38,777 nucleotides of DNA, taken from positions 1 through 38,777 of the forward strand of contig CAIXBQ010000147.1 of NCBI GenBank assembly GCA_903917705.1, read 5' to 3'. The stretch comes from an uncultured Verrucomicrobia subdivision 3 bacterium (lineage in GTDB: Bacteria; Verrucomicrobiota; Verrucomicrobiia; Limisphaerales; UBA11358). The first letter of the stretch is position 1, and each line of letters opens with the position of its first letter. The position numbers and the translations under genes were made by a program. This document shows positions 28,289 to 37,446 of the stretch, piece by piece. The notes under the pieces are model-generated. The model saw only the letters and a list, made by a program, of their open reading frames with translations. It searched no databases and had not been told where the DNA came from.

Positions 28289-29650
28289 ATGCGCACACTT
28301 ATCAAACACGTTCTCGTATCAACTGAGCCGAAGGAATCGTTGACGGTCAATGGCTGGGTTCGCACCCGGCGCGATTCAAAAGGGTTTTCCTTCCTCGAGC
28401 TCAACGATGGTTCCTGTCTCGCCAACCTGCAGATTGTCGTGGATGCGGCGACCCCCGGCTATGATCGCATCACGGAGTTTACCACCGGCGCGTCAGCGGC
28501 CATCACCGGCCGGCTGGTCGCCTCGCCCGCACAGGGACAGAAATGGGAGCTGCACGCGACGCAGCTTGAGCTGATTGGCATCGCGGACGCCACCTATCCG
28601 CTCCAGAAAAAGGGCCACACGCCGGAATTCATGCGGAGCATCGGGCATCTGCGTCCGCGTTCGAATCTTTACGGCGCAATTTTCCGGCTGCGCAGCAAGC
28701 TGGCGTTCGCGGTGCATGAATTTTTTCAGAGCCGCGATTTTGTCTATGTCCACACGCCGATCATCACGGCGAGCGATTGCGAGGGCGCCGGGGAAATGTT
28801 CCGCGTGACCACGCTCAAGGGCAAGCCGGACGACCAGCCGGAATCCGATTTCTTCGGCAAGAAAACGTTTCTAACCGTCAGCGGCCAGCTGGAAGGCGAG
28901 ACGTTCGCCTGCGCGCTCTCAAACATCTACACCTTCGGCCCGACGTTCCGCGCGGAAAACTCCAACACGGCGCGTCACGCCGCCGAGTTCTGGATGATCG
29001 AGCCGGAGATGGCCTTCTGCGATTTGCGCGGCGACATGGACCTGGCCGAGGAGTTCATCAAGTCGCTGGCAAAATATGCGCTGGAGCATTGCGCCGAGGA
29101 CATGGCATTTTTCGCCAAGTTTGTGGACAAGGGGCTGAATGAGCGGCTCAAGTTTGTTATCGAGCGCCCGTTCATCCGCGTGCCTTACACCGAGGCGGTG
29201 GAGATTCTTTTGAAGTCCGGCAAAAAGTTCGAATACCCCGTCAGTTACGGACAAAATCTCCAGTCCGAACACGAGCGTTTTCTCACCGAGGAGCATTTCA
29301 AGTCGCCCACTACCGTCTTCAACTATCCGCGTGAGATCAAGCCGTTCTATATGCGCGTGAATGACGACGGCAAAACGGTCACGGCGATGGACGTGCTGGT
29401 GCCCGGCATCGGCGAAGTCATCGGCGGCGCCCAGCGCGAGGAGCGGCCGGACGTGCTGATGCAGCAGATGGCTTTCCACAAACTGAACCCGGCGGATTAT
29501 TCGTGGTACGCGGATCTGCGGAAATATGGCACGGTGCCGCACGCGGGTTTCGGGCTGGGATTTGAGCGGTTGCTGATGTTCGTGAGCGGCGTGAGCAACA
29601 TCCGCGATGTGATTCCGTTTGCCCGGACGCCGGGCAATGCGGAGTTTTAG
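28289..29650 (+). CDS. asnS: asparaginyl-tRNA synthetase
   Basis: Class IIb synthetase charging tRNA-Asn. The 453-aa protein has the N-terminal OB-fold anticodon-binding domain ([20 protein letters not shown]). Class II motif 1 lies around [22 protein letters not shown], with the AsnRS-type [11 protein letters not shown]. Motif 2 includes [28 protein letters not shown]. Motif 3 is [30 protein letters not shown]. The final signature and the FRAE/[16 protein letters not shown] stretch mark AsnRS rather than AspRS. The ATG at 28289 has the context ATTCATC-ATG and no Shine-Dalgarno. It probably leads an asnS-aroC-TPR transcription unit. Confidence 0.97.
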   Translation: MRTLIKHVLVSTEPKESLTVNGWVRTRRDSKGFSFLELNDGSCLANLQIVVDAATPGYDRITEFTTGASAAITGRLVASPAQGQKWELHATQLELIGIADATYPLQKKGHTPEFMRSIGHLRPRSNLYGAIFRLRSKLAFAVHEFFQSRDFVYVHTPIITASDCEGAGEMFRVTTLKGKPDDQPESDFFGKKTFLTVSGQLEGETFACALSNIYTFGPTFRAENSNTARHAAEFWMIEPEMAFCDLRGDMDLAEEFIKSLAKYALEHCAEDMAFFAKFVDKGLNERLKFVIERPFIRVPYTEAVEILLKSGKKFEYPVSYGQNLQSEHERFLTEEHFKSPTTVFNYPREIKPFYMRVNDDGKTVTAMDVLVPGIGEVIGGAQREERPDVLMQQMAFHKLNPADYSWYADLRKYGTVPHAGFGLGFERLLMFVSGVSNIRDVIPFARTPGNAEF

Positions 29651-29718
29651 CCGTCGCCCGCCCGGCGACGAGTCTGCAAAAATTTGACCGCACGGCAAAA
29701 ATTCCGCATTATTGTCGC

Positions 29719-30801
29719 ATGGCAAGCAGCTTTGGACAATTGTTCCGCATCTCGACGTGGGGCGAATCGCATGGCGGCGGCGTGGGGGTGGTGGTGGACG
29801 GCTGCCCGCCGCGCCTGAAACTTTCGGAGGCGGATATTCAGCCCGACCTCGACCGGCGGCGGCCCGGCCAATCCAAAATCGTCACACCGCGCAAGGAATC
29901 TGACACGGTGCAAATCATGTCCGGCATTTCCCTGACCGGCAAAACGCTTGGCACGCCGATTTGTCTTTGGGTGAAAAACGAGGACGCCCGCTCGGAAGCT
30001 TACAATGAGATGAAGGATAAGTTCCGCCCTTCGCACGCGGACTACACCTACTTCGCCAAATACGGTATCCGCGCCTGGCAGGGCGGCGGCCGCGCCAGCG
30101 CCCGCGAGACCATCGGTCGCGTGGCGGCCGGGGCGATAGCCAAAAAGATTTTGCAGGAGAAATTTGGCGTGGAGATTCTCGCTTATGTCAAACAGGTCCA
30201 GAAAATCATCGGCGAGGTGAATCCCGAAACGGTGAAATTTTCCGAGGTCGAGTCTAATATGGTTCGTTGTCCCGACGCGAAGGCGGCGGAAAAGATGATC
30301 CGGCTCATCGAAAAAATGCGGCGCGAAGGCAACACCGTCGGCGGCATCGTCGAGGGCGTGGCTCGCGGCGTGCCCGCCGGCTGGGGCGAGCCGGTCTTTG
30401 ACAAGCTCGAGGCGGACCTGGCCAAGGCCATGTTGAGTCTGCCGGCGTGCAAGGGTTTTGAAAGCGGCGACGGCTTTGCCGGCATTCTGTTGACGGGCCG
30501 CGAGCACAACGATTCCTTCCGCGCGAAGGGCGGAAAGGTGTTCACGACCACGAACCGTTCCGGCGGCATCCAGGGTGGCATCTCAAACGGCGCGTCGATT
30601 TTTTTCCGCACGGCATTCAAGCCCGTTGCCACCGTGATGCACGAACAGAACACGGTGGACGAACAATTCAAGAACACCACGCTCAAGGGCCGCGGCCGAC
30701 ACGACCCGTGCGTGCTGCCGCGCGCCGTGCCGATGGTCGAGGCGATGACCGCGCTGGTGCTGGTTGATCATGCGCTGAGGCAGAAGGCCCAGTGCGGCTG
30801 A
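29719..30801 (+). CDS. aroC: chorismate synthase
   Basis: FMN-dependent last enzyme of the shikimate pathway (EPSP to chorismate). The 360-aa protein begins [19 protein letters not shown], the signature 1 region with its conserved His. It continues with [17 protein letters not shown] (phosphate-binding), [20 protein letters not shown] with [11 protein letters not shown] (signature 2), and [13 protein letters not shown]. Near the end is the conserved [16 protein letters not shown]. It starts 68 bp after asnS and ends 42 bp before the TPR gene. A small CGTCGCC/GGCGACG hairpin (29652-29670) lies in the asnS-aroC gap but without a T-run, so readthrough is likely. Confidence 0.97.
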   Translation: MASSFGQLFRISTWGESHGGGVGVVVDGCPPRLKLSEADIQPDLDRRRPGQSKIVTPRKESDTVQIMSGISLTGKTLGTPICLWVKNEDARSEAYNEMKDKFRPSHADYTYFAKYGIRAWQGGGRASARETIGRVAAGAIAKKILQEKFGVEILAYVKQVQKIIGEVNPETVKFSEVESNMVRCPDAKAAEKMIRLIEKMRREGNTVGGIVEGVARGVPAGWGEPVFDKLEADLAKAMLSLPACKGFESGDGFAGILLTGREHNDSFRAKGGKVFTTTNRSGGIQGGISNGASIFFRTAFKPVATVMHEQNTVDEQFKNTTLKGRGRHDPCVLPRAVPMVEAMTALVLVDHALRQKAQCG

Positions 30802-30843
30802 TTTTTCTGAAACCAGCGCGCCGCGCCGCAACTCTTAATAATC

Positions 30844-32241
30844 ATGGCTGAAAAACAATTGAACGAACTTTCCCCCGATTTGCGGCGGCTTTATGCCAAG
30901 GCGGTTGAGACCGCGCAGCGCGACCAGCTTGACTATGCCGTCACCATCTTCTGCCAGGTGCTGGAAAAGGAGCCGGGGCTGTTTGATTGTCGCAAGGCGC
31001 TGCGGTTGGCGCAGACGCGGAAGTCCGCCGGCGCGAGCACGGGTTTTTTCAAAAAGGTCCTGAGCGGCGGAAGTTCCATGCCGCAGATCACCAAGGCGAA
31101 GTTCGCGTTGAACAAAAATCCCGCCGAGGCCATGGCGATCGCCGAGCAGGTGCTGAACAGCGATGCGAACAATCCGTTTGCGCATCGCATCATTGTGGAC
31201 GCGGCGCGCGCGCTGGAGCTGCCGCAGACGATGGTGTTGTCGCTCGAGACGATGGTGCGGCTGTCACCGAAGGACAAGGCGCTGGTCGTCGAGTTTGCCA
31301 ACGCCGTGGCGGAGACGGGCGGCCACGCGACGGTCGCGGAGAAATATCTCGACGAACTCATCCGCACCTCGCCCTACGATCCGGAATTGCAGCAGGCGCA
31401 GAAGAATCTTTCCGCCCACAAGACGATGGATGAGGGCGGCTACGGCGCGCTGGCGGATGGCGAGGGTTCCTACCGCGACATTCTGCGCAACAAGGAGGAG
31501 GCGGTCTCCATGGAACAGGAGCAGCGCGTGCAGAAAACCGAGGACGTGGCCGCGCGGCTGATCGGCGAATACGAGGCGCGTTTGCAGACCGAGCCGGACA
31601 GCACGAAGTTGCTGCGTTCGCTGGCCGAGCTTTACACGCAAAAGAATCAGTTTGACCGCGCGCTGGAATATTATCAGCGGTTGAAAAATTCCGGTCCCGG
31701 CGATGCCACACTGGATCGCGCCATCGCGGAGACCACGGTGCGGCAGTTTGATCATCAAATCGCCCAACTCAACCCGTTTGCGACGGATATCGCGGAGCAG
31801 ACGGCGCGGATTCAGGCGGCCAAGACCGCCTTTCAGCTCGCCGAATGCCGGCAGCGCGTGGAGAAATATCCGACCGATCTCGCCATCCGCTTCGAGCTGG
31901 GGCAGTATTACTTTCAAGCGGGCGAATTTCGCGAGGCGACCGCGGAATTTCAGAAGGCGCAGGGCAACCCGCACAAGCGGCTCGCGGCGATGAATTGTCT
32001 CGCGCAATGTTTTGCCAAGCGCAAGATGTTCGACTTGGCCGCCGACAAGCTCCAGGAAGCCATCAAGGAAAAGCCTGCCTTTGACGAGGAGAAGAAGGAG
32101 CTGATTTACCATCTCGGATGCGTGTTCGAAAGCATGGGCCAGAAGGAGGAGGCCATCGGCCAGTTCAAATTGATCTTCCGCGAGGATGCCGGCTATCGCG
32201 ATGTCGGTGCGAAGGTGGACGCGTATTACGCCGGGCAGTAA
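30844..32241 (+). CDS. TPR-repeat protein, unknown role
   Basis: A 465-aa protein made mainly of tetratricopeptide-type helix pairs. No signal peptide is seen (MAEKQLNELSPDLRRLYAKA). TPR-like segments are clear at about residues 18-50 (AKAVETAQRDQLDYAVTIFC), 258-290 (LRSLAELYTQKNQFDRALEYYQR) and 335-470 (RFELGQYYFQAGEFREATAEF; LAQCFAKRKMFDLAADKLQEA; LGCVFESMGQKEEAIGQFKL). The middle part (about 130-230) is a less regular acidic helix region. TPR arrays serve as protein-binding scaffolds; no enzymatic domain is present. It follows aroC by 42 bp and is probably the last gene of its unit. Confidence 0.85.
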   Translation: MAEKQLNELSPDLRRLYAKAVETAQRDQLDYAVTIFCQVLEKEPGLFDCRKALRLAQTRKSAGASTGFFKKVLSGGSSMPQITKAKFALNKNPAEAMAIAEQVLNSDANNPFAHRIIVDAARALELPQTMVLSLETMVRLSPKDKALVVEFANAVAETGGHATVAEKYLDELIRTSPYDPELQQAQKNLSAHKTMDEGGYGALADGEGSYRDILRNKEEAVSMEQEQRVQKTEDVAARLIGEYEARLQTEPDSTKLLRSLAELYTQKNQFDRALEYYQRLKNSGPGDATLDRAIAETTVRQFDHQIAQLNPFATDIAEQTARIQAAKTAFQLAECRQRVEKYPTDLAIRFELGQYYFQAGEFREATAEFQKAQGNPHKRLAAMNCLAQCFAKRKMFDLAADKLQEAIKEKPAFDEEKKELIYHLGCVFESMGQKEEAIGQFKLIFREDAGYRDVGAKVDAYYAGQ

Positions 32242-32260
32242 ATTGATTCAATGAGTCCAT

Positions 32261-32286
32261 CGGCGGCGAAGCCTGACTCGCCGCTG
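32261..32286 (+). terminator. possible terminator hairpin after the TPR gene
   Basis: CGGCGGCGA (32261-32269) pairs with TCGCCGCTG (32278-32286), with one G-U pair and an 8-nt loop, 20 bp past the TPR stop codon. There is no clear T-run, so it may be a processing or stability hairpin. Confidence 0.4.
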
Positions 32287-32482
32287 ACTGAATAATTCCC
32301 GTTCCCGCTGCCGATTGCCGGTTTCTTGGGCGTTCCTCGCCCGGTCTGAACGCATATTGGGATAGAAATGATGGTTTTTCGGCCTTTTCCCCCGCTTCAA
32401 GAAGCTTTACTGAACGCTTTGGGCCGACTCCAGCACTCTCAAAACTTACCTTTTACTACAACAAACTCACTAAAAAGTGTGT

Positions 32483-32495
32483 CAGACATTGTCTG
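32483..32495. promoter_or_regulatory. palindromic site, possible operator
   Basis: CAGACA-T-TGTCTG is a perfect 6-bp inverted repeat flanked by GTGT (left) and GGAGTGTT (right), in an AT-richer patch just before the 21-bp array. It resembles a dimeric regulator site. No promoter or nearby target gene start is evident. Confidence 0.3.
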
Positions 32496-32519
32496 GAGTG
32501 TTACAAATGGAAGCTGGAC

Positions 32520-32729
32520 TCCTTAAAACAAAAACTGGACGCCTCCAGACTCAATTTTGACGCGTTCAGGTTGAATTATTACAGGTTCGGCTTCTTCCCG
32601 AACACTGCCGGGAATGGCCCGAACATGTTCGGGAGCGACCCGAATCTCCCCAGAAGCATTCCAGAACCCGTCGTTCAGGTTGGGGAGGCCGTCGGATTCG
32701 ACCTGCAGCCTGCCCGTAGCCGGCGAAAT
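32520..32729. repeat. 21-bp-period tandem array with unit-specific palindromes
   Basis: Ten consecutive 21-bp units with no indels, at 32520, 32541, 32562, 32583, 32604, 32625, 32646, 32667, 32688 and 32709. The core units share GTTCGGG and CCCGAAC half-sites (minus strand). Several units are self-complementary with different arms: TTCGGG/CCCGAA (32625-32645), CGGG/CCCG (32604-32624), GTTCGG/CCGAAC (32583-32603), GTCG/CGAC (32688-32708), TTCA/TGAA (32562-32582) and TCAA/TTGA (32541-32561). The outer units are diverged. Across a unit boundary CCCGAACATGTTCGGG (32619-32634) is a perfect 16-bp palindrome. Confidence 0.8.
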
Positions 32730-32800
32730 GGCGGCAGACGACTTCCCCCGGCTTGATCCTAAGTTCAACCGGACAATCGACCGGAGCAGAACTGCGGCGG

Positions 32801-33226
32801 CTAAATCCGTTTCTCGTCCGCATCCAGCATGTCCACAAAACAGGTGATATCGGCGCGGTTGCCGATGCCTGCCTGATCCTTTCGCATCTGGAGGCGGGCG
32901 GCGCCGGCGGCATCACCGGCCAGGGGGCGGCTCGAGACATCCTGCCAATGCGCCGCTTTCTCGGCGGCGGAGCGCTGGACGTTTTTCCGCACCCAGTCGC
33001 AGACCTCGCCATCCGTGATGGAGTTCTTCACGACGGCGACGAATTGCTCGTGTGTCAGTCCGGCGGCCCTGAGCCACATGCCGTCGAATGCCTTGCCAAG
33101 ATTTTCCTGGTAGTCGGCGTGCAGCTTGCCCGCGAGGTGCAGGCGGATCTTGTCGAGGTAACGCGGCAGATAATGCCATCCGTCCATGGTTTCGCGCGGG
33201 CTGCGCGGATAAATGGTTTCACTCAT
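32801..33226 (-). CDS. DUF5069-family protein
   Basis: A 141-aa protein resembling the DUF5069 family: YPRSPRETMDGWHYLPRYLD near the start (family pattern RSPRExLxGxxxLPRxLDKxRaxLAGxL), then DKIRLHLAGKLHADY, FDGMWLRAAGLTHEQFVAVV and EVCDWVRKNV. The function is unknown. The start MSETIYPRSPRE at 33226 is preferred to an in-frame codon at 33271 that adds an unrelated basic leader. The N-terminal half fits the family best; the last 45 residues (SSRPLAGDAAGAARLQMRKD and on) are less familiar. It stands alone, divergent from the flavoprotein at 33393. Confidence 0.75.
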   Translation of the reverse strand: MSETIYPRSPRETMDGWHYLPRYLDKIRLHLAGKLHADYQENLGKAFDGMWLRAAGLTHEQFVAVVKNSITDGEVCDWVRKNVQRSAAEKAAHWQDVSSRPLAGDAAGAARLQMRKDQAGIGNRADITCFVDMLDADEKRI

Positions 33227-33392
33227 GCCCAAATCATCGGAATCCCGCCGCGGCCTGTCAACTGCAGCCAAAACAAAAATGATCGCGCGCAGACCGCGAA
33301 GGGGGCGAAGTTATGACGCCGCCACGGAAACTTTGCGGCCGGCGCGGGAAAATTCAGGTTGATAAATTCACGCCACCAAGCATTTTCAACGG

Positions 33393-34784
33393 ATGCAGAA
33401 ATATGATTTTGACGTGGTGGTCATCGGCGGCGGCAGCGGGGGCTACGCGGCGGCGCGAACCGCCGCGGCGGCGGGCTTGAAAACGGCCGTCATCGAAGGC
33501 GGCTCGGAAGTCGGCGGGCTCTGCATCTTGCGCGGCTGCATGCCCACGAAGGCGTTGCTCTATGCGTCGGAGGTCAAACATCTCGCCGAGCGCGCGGATA
33601 CCTGGGGGGTGCGCCCCGGGAAGGTGACGTTTGATTTTGCGCGCGTGATGGCGCGCAAAAATGCGCAGATCAAGGATTTTGCGGATTTTCGCGCCCAGCA
33701 GCTGGCCGGTGGAAAATTCAAATTCATCCGGGCCCGCGCCGCTTTTCTCGATGCGCATACCGTTGGCTTGGGCGGCGGGAAAAAACTCACGGCCAAATCC
33801 TTCGTCCTTGCCACCGGATCGCGCGTTGCGCCGGCACCGCTGCCGCAATTGAACGAGGTCGGCTTCATCACCAGCGATGACGCCGTCGCGCTGAAGCGGT
33901 TGCCGAAATCACTGATCATCCTGGGCGGCGGCGCGATCGCCTGCGAGTTCGCGCAATTCTTCGCGCGCTTCGGCGTGAAAGTCACGCTCGTTCAACGCAG
34001 CCAGAATATCCTGAAGGAGTTCGACGTGGATGCGGGGATGGAAATGGAAAAAGTTTTCCGCCGGGAAGCGATTCAGGTTTTCACCGGCACCACGCTTTTG
34101 GACGCGAACCGGAAAGGGAAGTCGAAGGTTGTTTCATTTGAGCACAAGGGAAAGCGGGTTTCGGTTTCCGCCGATGAGATTCTTTTCGCGCTCGGTCGGG
34201 TGCCGGCCACAGTCGCGCTGGGTTTGGAGCATGCCGGCGTGAAAACGGAAGATGGCCGGATTGTGACCAATGCCAGGATGCAGACAAGTGCTCCGCATAT
34301 TTACGCGGCGGGCGATTGCACCGGACCGCACGAGATCGTCCATATTGCGATTCAGCAGGGCGAAACCGCGGTTCACAATCTGGCGCATCCGGAAGCACCG
34401 CACCGGATGGATTACCGCCTGCTGATTTCCGTGGTGTTCACGGACCCGCAGGTGGCCTTCGTCGGTTTGACGGAAAAGGCGGCGGCGGCGCGGAAAATTC
34501 CATTCATCACCGCGAGCTACCCATTCAATGACCATGGCAAATCGCTGTTGATGGAGGCGAAGGACGGCTTTGTGAAGCTGCTGGCGAATCCCGGGAAAGG
34601 CGAAATCCTCGGCGGCGCGTGCGTTGGGCCGGCCGGCGGGGAACTCATCCACGAGATTGTCGCGGCGATGGCAAAGCGGATGACGGTTCGCGAGCTGGCG
34701 GCGATGCCGCATTATCATCCGACGCTCGCGGAGATCTGGACGTATCCGGCGGAGGAACTGGCGGAGCAGCTCAAGGCTGCATGA
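33393..34784 (+). CDS. dihydrolipoamide dehydrogenase-like flavoprotein disulfide reductase
   Basis: A class I FAD pyridine-nucleotide disulfide oxidoreductase, 463 aa. FAD-binding GGGSGGYAAARTAAAAGLK lies at 12-30. The redox pair is Cys44/Cys49 in GGLCILRGCMPTKAL. NAD(P)-binding GGGAIACEFAQFFARFG is in the middle, and the second FAD motif is AAGDCTG. The dimerisation domain ends with the His-Glu dyad in HYHPTLAEIWTYP. The active-site context (CILRGCMPTK) differs from classical Lpd (CLNVGCIPSK) and is closer to the mercuric-reductase/Lpd-like group. No MerA N-terminal metal-binding domain and no E1/E2 or lipoyl genes are nearby, so lipoamide may not be its substrate. Its 3' end overlaps the convergent gene by 14 bp. 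Confidence 0.88.
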   Translation: MQKYDFDVVVIGGGSGGYAAARTAAAAGLKTAVIEGGSEVGGLCILRGCMPTKALLYASEVKHLAERADTWGVRPGKVTFDFARVMARKNAQIKDFADFRAQQLAGGKFKFIRARAAFLDAHTVGLGGGKKLTAKSFVLATGSRVAPAPLPQLNEVGFITSDDAVALKRLPKSLIILGGGAIACEFAQFFARFGVKVTLVQRSQNILKEFDVDAGMEMEKVFRREAIQVFTGTTLLDANRKGKSKVVSFEHKGKRVSVSADEILFALGRVPATVALGLEHAGVKTEDGRIVTNARMQTSAPHIYAAGDCTGPHEIVHIAIQQGETAVHNLAHPEAPHRMDYRLLISVVFTDPQVAFVGLTEKAAAARKIPFITASYPFNDHGKSLLMEAKDGFVKLLANPGKGEILGGACVGPAGGELIHEIVAAMAKRMTVRELAAMPHYHPTLAEIWTYPAEELAEQLKAA

Positions 34785-36234
34785 CCATTTCCAGCGGCGC
34801 GGCGGCAGGCTGCTCCACATTTTGCAGCAGCAGTTGCACTACTTCGGCGGCGGTGTAGGAGTTGCGTCCCGGTTTCAGAAACCGGGCGACGTGCGCCGCT
34901 TCATTGCCGGCGGTGACGAGGGGCAGATCAAAAATATTATCCGGTTTTATCTGGGGGAGCCCGATGGTGGCCGTCAGTCCGTTGCAGACGCATTCACGTC
35001 CCTTGGTTTCCTCCAGCGTGCCGCCTTTGCGGATGTAATCATCCACCGGCTCGGCGGGGCACCGGTAGCCGGGCGTGCCGTCGGCCTTGCGGTAGGCGTG
35101 CCGGAGATAGCCGAGATCGCAGAGGCGTTTGCGCAGGGGCACGTTTTTCGTGTCCGACAGCGTGCCGGGCAATTGCACCACCTTGAACGGAAAACCGGTG
35201 GGCGATGCGAGCGGGTCGGTGAAAACGCGGAGTTTGCCGGCCCGGCTCAGTTGAAATACCTGCTGCTTGATTTCAGGGGCGATGCCGGATTCCTCGCAGA
35301 AGGCAAATGCGGTGCCGACCTGAATGCCGTCGGCACCTTGGCTCAAGGCTTCGGCCAGCTTGCCGACGGCGCCGTAGGAACCGGCGAGCCAGAAGGGCAG
35401 TCCCAGCTCGCGGATTTTTTCCAGATCCACCACATCGCGCGGACCGTAAAGCGGTTCGCCCTCGGCGCTCAATTGCAGCGGGCCGCGGGGCGGGGCGTTG
35501 TGGCCGCCGGCGGTTTCGCCCTCGACGATGAAGCCGTTGACCTGCCCGCTGGATTTGCGCGCGAGCGTCATGGCCAGCGTGGCCGAGGCGACAATGCCGA
35601 GGAAATGGGGGCGCTTCAATATTGGCGCGGTGCCGCCACAAAATGCCGCCGGGTCGAACGTAGAAAGAAATTCTTCGCCGGGCTGCCCGCCGACAATGTC
35701 AATTTTCAATTCGGCCGCCTCGCCGCGCGCAAAGCGGTCGAGCACGCCGGGGATGGCGCGCGGAATGCCCGCGCCCATCAGCACATAATCCACGCCGGCG
35801 AGCATCGCGCCGAAAGCCGAGGGCAGGGTGGGGAACTGGATTTTTTCCAGGAAGTTGATGCCGACGAGCCCGTCATGGCCCTCCTTGGCGAGAAACACTT
35901 CCGCAAAATTGGCCGCCACTGTAAGCGCCAGCAGATCCGGGCTGAAACGCATGCCGGGCATGGGCGTAAGTTTGAACGGCTGGTGGTCAGGCTTGCCGCC
36001 GGGAATGAAGTAGTCCGCGAGAATCTTCTCTGTGATGCCGGGGACGGGAAAATGTCCGAGCGCGCGGCGCATATGGCCGCCGGGGTCGCCGACTTGCAGC
36101 CGGCGGGCGAGAATCGCGGCCAAAGCGGTGCCGGAAACGACGCCCAACTGGCCGGTCTTGGAAACGGCCTGAGCGAGCTGCCAAGCGGAAACGCCTGCGC
36201 CCATTCCGCCTTGGATGATTTTTGGATGTGACAT
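34771..36234 (-). CDS. nitronate monooxygenase / NPD-family flavoprotein
   Basis: A 487-aa FMN-binding TIM-barrel protein of the 2-nitropropane dioxygenase/FabK/PfaD superfamily. Motifs include the N-terminal IIQGGMGAGVSAWQLAQAVS, GVVSGTAL, the active-site-type EGETAGGHNAPP, and the FMN phosphate-binding WLAGSYGAVGKLAEALSQGA followed by GADGIQVGTAF. About 130 residues follow the barrel and contain cysteines (RLCDLGYL, GYRCPAEP, GRECVCNGL) that might bind a metal or cluster. This makes it longer than a minimal nitronate monooxygenase (about 350 aa). The substrate cannot be inferred. The start at 36234 (MSHPKIIQGG) has ATTATC-ATG context without a Shine-Dalgarno. Convergent, with a 14-bp overlap, to the disulfide reductase. 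Confidence 0.85.
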   Translation of the reverse strand: MSHPKIIQGGMGAGVSAWQLAQAVSKTGQLGVVSGTALAAILARRLQVGDPGGHMRRALGHFPVPGITEKILADYFIPGGKPDHQPFKLTPMPGMRFSPDLLALTVAANFAEVFLAKEGHDGLVGINFLEKIQFPTLPSAFGAMLAGVDYVLMGAGIPRAIPGVLDRFARGEAAELKIDIVGGQPGEEFLSTFDPAAFCGGTAPILKRPHFLGIVASATLAMTLARKSSGQVNGFIVEGETAGGHNAPPRGPLQLSAEGEPLYGPRDVVDLEKIRELGLPFWLAGSYGAVGKLAEALSQGADGIQVGTAFAFCEESGIAPEIKQQVFQLSRAGKLRVFTDPLASPTGFPFKVVQLPGTLSDTKNVPLRKRLCDLGYLRHAYRKADGTPGYRCPAEPVDDYIRKGGTLEETKGRECVCNGLTATIGLPQIKPDNIFDLPLVTAGNEAAHVARFLKPGRNSYTAAEVVQLLLQNVEQPAAAPLEMVMQP

Positions 36235-36414
36235 GATAATTCAACCGGGAAACACAGCCCGGTGAACGGGTCGGCTGCGGTTGAAAACAGGATCAGCCGT
36301 TCGGATGCGCTCCAAGTCGCATCTTGCGGGGTTTTCCAAAGGATACAAACGCACTAGCACATTAGTCTCAATTGTAGGAATGGCAAGCGTTAGTTTTCCC
36401 GTCGGCGCGCCGGT

Positions 36415-36726
36415 TTACGCCCGGCTGGCGCCGCCGGAAAGCTTTTGAAGAATTTCCACCGGCTGGAAGCCGTGCAGCTTCAATGTCTTGTGTCGCGAAG
36501 TGTGGCCGCGCAGGAGTTCGACCCGGTTCCGGGCGCAGTCCAGTTTCCCCGCGAGAAATTTTAGCAGCGCTTCATTTGCCGCGGCGTCCACCGGGGGCGC
36601 GGTGACCTTGATTTTCAGTTCCTCGCCGAGCGGGTCGCCGATCTCATTCTTGGAGGCGCGCGGCTGGAGCTTCACGGAAAGCAAAGTGCCGCCGGACGTT
36701 TCGCGGAGGAAGGTCGTCGGCGGCAC
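36415..36726 (-). CDS. DUF167/YggU-family protein
   Basis: A 103-aa protein of the DUF167 (YggU) family: LLSVKLQPRASKNEIGD, then LKIKVTAPPVDAAANEALLK, FLAGKLDCARNRVELLRGHTS, RHKTLKL. This matches the family pattern of R(A)SK/R, K(V)xAPPVDGxANxAL, and L.G..SR.K. The function is unknown. The start is a GTG at 36724-36726, 18 bp after the aquaporin stop, implying co-transcription. A later start is possible but would cut into the first strand. Confidence 0.88.
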   Translation of the reverse strand: MPPTTFLRETSGGTLLSVKLQPRASKNEIGDPLGEELKIKVTAPPVDAAANEALLKFLAGKLDCARNRVELLRGHTSRHKTLKLHGFQPVEILQKLSGGASRA

Positions 36727-36744
36727 AGTGCGAAAGGGTGAAGA

Positions 36745-37374
<630 letters not shown>

Positions 37375-37404
37375 TCAGTTTTATGCGGCCGAAAGATTAA
37401 GGGG

Positions 37405-37439
37405 ACTGAACCCGGCTTGCGAGCGTAAAAACGGGCCGG
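37405..37439. repeat. dispersed GAACCCGGCT element
   Basis: This segment between DUF2959 and the aquaporin gene begins ACTGAACCCGGCTTGCGAGC. TGAACCCGGCT plus the next 11 bases matches the left part of the element at 23257 with three mismatches over about 22 bp. CCGGC (37412-37416) and GCCGG (37435-37439) can pair, so it may also act as a hairpin after the DUF2959 gene. Confidence 0.4.
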
Positions 37440-37446
37440 ACCCCCC

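Larger units (their letters stand above)
32242..32800. other. 559-bp gap with hairpin, palindrome and 21-bp array
   Basis: No gene is supported here. It holds a hairpin at 32261-32286, an AT-richer stretch, a palindrome at 32483-32495 and the 21-bp array 32520-32729. A minus-strand frame of 81 codons (32523-32768) spans the array and reads as ten seven-residue repeats each starting with a branched or aromatic hydrophobic residue. Because this follows mechanically from a 21-bp repeat, it is not called as a gene. Confidence 0.7.

Noticed and set aside
22737-32361. shared 14-mer GAACGCATATTGGG near 22744 and 32350
   Set aside because: A 14-base match in a 39-kb window is expected by chance, and the flanks do not align.
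32523-32768. 81-codon frame encoding heptad repeats, possibly a coiled-coil or beta-solenoid protein
   Set aside because: The seven-residue periodicity follows automatically from the 21-bp DNA repeat. There is no ribosome-binding site, and the stop falls in the diverged last unit. Kept only as an open question in the array finding.
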